Origin: SZUA-229 sp036567985
GTDB taxonomy: Bacteria; Pseudomonadota; Gammaproteobacteria; SZUA-229
Length of the DNA: 55,975 bases
Assembly (NCBI GenBank): GCA_036567985.1
Contig: DATCTK010000032.1
Coordinates: forward strand, 1-55,975
Reading direction: 5' to 3'
Position numbers and translations under genes: made by a program. How positions within the stretch are numbered: the first letter of the stretch is position 1; each line of letters begins with the position of its first letter. Below, one piece after another: positions 53,301 through 55,975 of this stretch. A model generated the notes under the pieces. That model saw only the letters and a list, made by a program, of their open reading frames with translations. It had not been told where the DNA came from and made no database searches.

Positions 53301-54149
53301 CCCGGCATTCATCGCGATATTGCCACCGATGGTGGAAGCATCCTGCGAGGTGGGATCCACTGCAAATACATGGCCGTGGCGATCCGCCAGCTCAGACACC
53401 CGACGCGTGACCACGCCAGCCTCGGTACGTACCACCGGCACCAGCTCATCCACACCGGGAATCTTTTTATGCTCCAGCGCGCCTATGGCCTGTAATTTTT
53501 CGGTATTGATAATCGCGGTATTCTGGTACAACGGCACGGCACCGCCGGTATAGCCGGTACCGCCGCCACGGGCGATCAGGCTCAGGCCCAGCTCGATACA
53601 ACGCTGCACCAGCCGTGGCACCTCGGCCTCGCTATCTGGTGTCAGTACCACAAAGGGGAATTCGACCCGCCAGTCGGTGGCATCGGTGACATGGGACACC
53701 CGCGCCATACCGCTGAAATCGATATTGTCCTTGCGGGTCACCTTGCTCAGGGATCGCCGTGCGCGCTCACGCAGAGCATTCTGCTGGTTAAACCACTGCG
53801 CAAAGTCCTGTACCGCCTGCTGCGCCCGCTCTGCCAGCAGCAGCGCCCTCTCGTTGCCATTGGCGCGTTTTACGATCTGCTGCAGGCGGTGATTAAGCGC
53901 CGAGATCAACTGCTGCCGACGGCGCCGGTTCTCCAGCAGGTCATCCTGCAGAAACGGGTTGCGCTGCACCACCCACATATCCCCCAGCACTTCAAACAGC
54001 ATACGTGCCGAATAACCGGTACGGCGCTCATCACGCAGCTCGTTGATCAGCGACCACATATCCTCACCCAGAAAGCGGATAATAATCTCGCGGTCAGAGA
54101 AGGAAGTGTAGTTATAGGGTATTTCGCGAATTCGGGTATTTGAACTCAT
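50304..54149 (-). CDS. large FAD/iron-sulfur oxidoreductase with DUF3683 domain
   Basis: A 1281-residue fusion. Domains in order are DUF3683 (from residue 1, TRIREIPYNYTSFSDREIIIR), an FAD-binding PCMH domain (ARGGGTGYTGGAVP near 196), and the FAD-oxidase C domain (MHAGDGNVHTN near 690; GEHGIGITK near 735). Two 4Fe-4S motifs (CLRCGKCKPDC near 811; CTICHRCFNPCP near 875) and two CCG domains (PGCGSERLF to CCGYPQ; EPCHDPMKHH to CCGESG) complete it. This layout resembles GlcD-GlcF or D-lactate dehydrogenases fused in one chain, so it probably oxidises a 2-hydroxy acid and passes electrons to the quinone pool. The substrate is unknown. No transmembrane helix is evident. Confidence 0.88.
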   Translation of the reverse strand: MSSNTRIREIPYNYTSFSDREIIIRFLGEDMWSLINELRDERRTGYSARMLFEVLGDMWVVQRNPFLQDDLLENRRRRQQLISALNHRLQQIVKRANGNERALLLAERAQQAVQDFAQWFNQQNALRERARRSLSKVTRKDNIDFSGMARVSHVTDATDWRVEFPFVVLTPDSEAEVPRLVQRCIELGLSLIARGGGTGYTGGAVPLYQNTAIINTEKLQAIGALEHKKIPGVDELVPVVRTEAGVVTRRVSELADRHGHVFAVDPTSQDASTIGGNIAMNAGGKKAVMWGTTLDNLVSWRMVTADGHWLDVERVRHNRGKIHDQAEVEFRVSRFDSVTEQLIGEPQTLTFKGASLRKEGLGKDVTDKFLGGLPGVQKEGCDGIITSAWFLLHTMPAHARTVALEFYGQDLRRSVPAIVEIKDYLDNNPNVLLSGLEHLDDRYIRAVKYSPKASRGSLPKMLLVADIVGESDAAVAEAASQVVRLANARDAEGFIAVSAEARKSFWAERSRTAAIAAHTNAFKINEDVVIPLDRLADYSEGVETINVRQSMQNKLAMLDALEDYLSTEGESLKSKLQESRPQIAERFQKAQGLLDKARQRWSTLLNSFAAQPAEHEALLLESEKQALADDPQQTVLQAILNGQIRISYKAEVERPLKNLFSGFEFQHIHQKLEQIHQQVLSSRLFIALHMHAGDGNVHTNIPVNSNDYAMMQQAERIVDEVMALALQLNGVISGEHGIGITKFQYLDDGIIDAFKAYKDQVDPNDYFNKGKLQRLSGGLDAAYTPSLRLLKQEALILEESELGELNDSIAHCLRCGKCKPDCSTHVPAANLLYSPRNKILATGMITEAFLYEEQTRRGVSIHHFDEMNDIADHCTICHRCFNPCPVNIDFGDVTIKLRHILKTQNQRRQNLGARMSMAYLNMTSPGKIKLMRAGLIQAGYLGQRFARQLLKMLPGVLPTGRRPKATTGKPELKEQVIQFFSKPMPADVPTGTMRSVLGIEDKQYIPILRDPRRSDVDSEAVFYFPGCGSERLFSQIGVATLSWLYELGVQTVLPPGYLCCGYPQTAGGDTEKGQQITTSNRVLFHRMANTLNYLDIKTVVVSCGTCIDQLLKYQFEQIFPGCRLMDIHEYLMEKGVSMDGVGGTKYLYHEPCHDPMKHHNGTEVAAKLMGKDVSLSDRCCGESGTFAVARPDIAAQVKHRKLTELKQDIKALTGHEAAMNDNVKILTSCPSCQQGLERYRDDTNMSVDYILVELAKYKLGEHWQKQFYEKVGKGGIEKVLL

Positions 54150-54245
54150 GCAGCGGCAGCAACCAGAAGGAATAATAGGGCGTCAGATTTTAACACATTA
54201 AACCCCGTGGATTGGAGAATAAAAGAAACACAGCCGTCCGCCAAT

Positions 54246-54270
54246 GCACGCAAATAAACGCAATTTTTGT
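54246..54270. repeat. partial dispersed repeat in the gap before the porin
   Basis: CACGCAAATAAACGCAATTTTTGTA is a short copy of the AACGC-rich repeat seen at 34308-34351 and 49977-50020. The surrounding gap 54150-54420 has no gene. Confidence 0.5.
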
Positions 54271-54422
54271 AGGGTAGTCCAAGCGAACTCCCACACAGAT
54301 CTGTCCCAGCTACAGGACAAATAACTAGAAAGAAAACACCGTGGCAAATCTGGAGCAGTGTTAAAAATCTATGGTTTGCAGTAATGACTAACGACCAAAG
54401 ACTGAGGACTTTAGACAAAAAA

Positions 54423-54447
54423 AACAGGGCCGAAGCCCTGTTTTTTA
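54423..54447 (-). terminator. intrinsic terminator of the porin gene
   Basis: ACAGGGC-CGAA-GCCCTGT is flanked by A and T runs, 20-30 bp past the porin stop. Read on the minus strand it forms a short GC-rich hairpin followed by TTTTTTTT, the classic intrinsic terminator. Confidence 0.9.
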
Positions 54448-54469
54448 TCAAGCTAAATCGAGTGATCGA

Positions 54470-55408
54470 TTAGAACTTGTGACGCATACCCAGAGTCAGA
54501 ACCTGGTCATCATCTGCGTCTGTGTTGCTTGCATTGTCACCGTAACCGGCATACACGTTAGTGCGGTTGCTCATGTTATGGTTATACATAAATGCAAAAC
54601 CTGCATCATCTGCACCGTTGTCACCAAAAGTGAATGCAACATTGTCAGAATCATTCAGCTGGTAGTCAGCACTCAGGAAGAAGATATCATCAGCTGCGAT
54701 TGAATCTTCAACCATTTCCAGCTGTGCACCGATAACCAGCGCATCCATCTTGAACTTACCACCAATCTTCATTGCGGCATCAGCACTCGCTTGCTGCATA
54801 GCTTCTGTATCGATGTAATCGAAGTAAGCCATAATGCCTTTCTGAACGTAACGAACACCTAAACCGATGGTTTCGTCATCACTACCAGAGATAGTTGTAT
54901 TGAATACCGCCTGCAGGCCACCCATTTTAGGTGAAGCATACTGAAGCGTATTGGTCATACGACCACGGCTTTCGCCAGCACCTGAGTGCAGGTTAGACTG
55001 TGTACCCATGAAACCACGACCCTCTAACTGGGTGCGGTACATTGGGTCAACCTTGCCACCCATCTGCTTGTAGTTAGATGACATGGTACCGAATTTAACT
55101 GAACCCATGGCGCTCTTTAAGCCAACCCACTGGTCACGGTCAACAACTGCACCGCCTGAACCAGCATTATTACGCTCTGTTGGATCAATCTGGAATTCAA
55201 CCTTATAGATAGCGCTTACGCCGCCACCCAGATCTTCAGAACCTTTAACACCAATCGCTGAGGTGTTGCTGTTCATGTCCAGGTTGCTGGCTGAATCATA
55301 ATCATCAATGCTCAGGTGAAGATTACCGTAAACAGTCGCGTTTGCGTGTGCGGCGATTGGAGATACCATGGCTGCTGCCATTGCAGCTACTAGGAAACGT
55401 TTTTTCAT
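54470..55408 (-). CDS. general porin (outer-membrane beta-barrel)
   Basis: This 312-residue gram-negative porin has a signal peptide MKKRFLVAAMAAAMVSPIAA ending in AHA. It has a barrel pattern of alternating residues and the C-terminal GMRHKF with terminal phenylalanine needed for BAM recognition. The constriction-loop region is around FGTMSSNYKQMGGKVDPMYR. The mature protein is acidic, rich in Asp/Asn and Gly, as in marine-type porins. The frame extends upstream to 55477, but the ATG at 55408 follows an AGGAG ribosome site and starts the signal peptide. It is monocistronic with its own promoter and terminator. Confidence 0.94.
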   Translation of the reverse strand: MKKRFLVAAMAAAMVSPIAAHANATVYGNLHLSIDDYDSASNLDMNSNTSAIGVKGSEDLGGGVSAIYKVEFQIDPTERNNAGSGGAVVDRDQWVGLKSAMGSVKFGTMSSNYKQMGGKVDPMYRTQLEGRGFMGTQSNLHSGAGESRGRMTNTLQYASPKMGGLQAVFNTTISGSDDETIGLGVRYVQKGIMAYFDYIDTEAMQQASADAAMKIGGKFKMDALVIGAQLEMVEDSIAADDIFFLSADYQLNDSDNVAFTFGDNGADDAGFAFMYNHNMSNRTNVYAGYGDNASNTDADDDQVLTLGMRHKF

Positions 55409-55482
55409 TATGCAAGACTCCTGCATGTTGTTTATTGTCATAGCTATAACTTTTTGTGTGGTCAAACAAAAAATCATGTGTA

Positions 55483-55510
55483 TTTATAAACATTTACCCA
55501 GTCAAGTCAA
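55483..55510 (-). promoter_or_regulatory. candidate sigma-70 promoter of the porin gene
   Basis: Read on the minus strand, TTGACT (55510-55505) and TATAAA (55488-55483) are 16 bp apart. Transcription would start near 55475, giving a leader of about 67 bases. Confidence 0.6.
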
Positions 55511-55541
55511 CCTTTTTGCCAAAACAATTTTTAAAAATGCA

Positions 55542-55553
55542 CTGTAATTACAG
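55542..55553. promoter_or_regulatory. perfect 12-bp palindrome upstream of the porin promoter
   Basis: CTGTAATTACAG is its own reverse complement and stands about 32 bp upstream of the candidate -35 box, a plausible activator or repressor site. No regulator can be named from it. Confidence 0.4.
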
Positions 55554-55975
55554 CGCTTTTGAACATATTCACAGACTTTTTAAAAAATAATTGTGCACTG
55601 ATTTTTCCTGTTATACGCATCATTACGTACAAAAATTAACCATAACAAGCTGTTTTAAATTTCACTTTTGCAGCGATTGCTCGAATAATGCAGTTTTACA
55701 CCCCACACACGTGCAGCAATAATTGATACTGAATTAAATAAGCGCCTGTATAAAGACAAACGAAACACACATCTATTATTATAAAATTTGCTTATAGATT
55801 GGTGTATCAAAAAGACAAAAACAAAGGCCTGGATAACCTGCATACGACCACACATAGGGCGTAAATCGAACTGCATAAAGATATGCAATTTCTAATATTA
55901 TTAAATAATTAAATAAATTTAATTTATTTATAGACGCATACACTCCAGACTCAGGGGTGGTTTGCTTTTACCGAC
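55554..55975. other. gene-free AT-rich end of the window
   Basis: Nothing coding is supported. The sequence is AT-rich and contains only a weak frame (55655-55888, minus) without a recognisable domain. It is probably the upstream regulatory region of the porin or of a gene beyond the edge. Confidence 0.5.

Noticed and set aside
55655..55888. 77-residue minus-strand frame near the right end
   Set aside because: It has no domain, no ribosome site and lies in AT-rich DNA where chance frames are common.
1..55975. tRNA, rRNA, CRISPR array or complete insertion sequence
   Set aside because: I looked for cloverleaf ends, rRNA signatures, regular spacer-repeat arrays and transposase motifs and saw none.

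Overview
The window is chromosomal DNA of a gammaproteobacterium. The strongest sign is gene order: two blocks match the arrangement known from Escherichia coli and its relatives. Block 1 (minus strand, 183-9783) is ppa-mrdA-rodA-mltB-rlpA-dacA-dat-ybeD-lipB-lipA, a cell-elongation peptidoglycan and lipoate-synthesis cluster. Block 2 (35700-49950) is gcvPB-gcvPA-gcvH-gcvT with a tandem glycine riboswitch, then ubiI-ubiH-pepP-ygfB, the divergent zapB-like gene-zapA-6S RNA-fau, an acyltransferase, ilvA and rpiA. I see no rRNA, tRNA, CRISPR array, prophage or intact transposon. Genus and order cannot be assigned by reading alone.

Between the blocks, 10001-34284 carries mixed housekeeping and signalling genes. 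They are: an adenylate kinase with a very long lysine/alanine-rich tail; a thioredoxin; a glycerol module (glycerol-kinase-like, glycerophosphodiester phosphodiesterase, short glycerol-3-phosphate dehydrogenase); a hybrid histidine kinase with an HD-GYP response regulator; a CbbY-like phosphatase, YjbQ, a pentapeptide protein and a SirB1-like protein; thiDE; a DUF302 protein; tag; hemL-ycgL; two cold-shock-domain genes behind a long structured leader; ubiX-mpl; pyrC; a TraB/GumN protein; RNase T; and a GGDEF response regulator.

The only clearly decayed stretch is 34285-35699. It holds a truncated DUF2971-like gene ending in a 24-bp tandem repeat, a LysR 3' fragment and several palindromic repeats. 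Similar palindromic elements fill 1-182, 49951-50303 and part of 54150-54420. The right end carries a 1281-residue DUF3683/FAD/iron-sulfur oxidoreductase and a porin with a readable promoter and terminator.

Functional links: lipA and lipB make the lipoyl group that GcvH needs, and the glycine riboswitch controls gcvT onward. UbiH, UbiI and UbiX serve ubiquinone synthesis. RodA, PBP2, MltB, RlpA, DacA and Mpl serve wall growth and recycling. Three c-di-GMP-related or phosphorelay proteins suggest a surface or stress lifestyle switch. The most unusual items are the adenylate kinase with a histone-H1-like tail (10001-11353) and the membrane-anchored cold-shock protein behind a roughly 360-nt leader that ends in a terminator-like hairpin (26591-26950).
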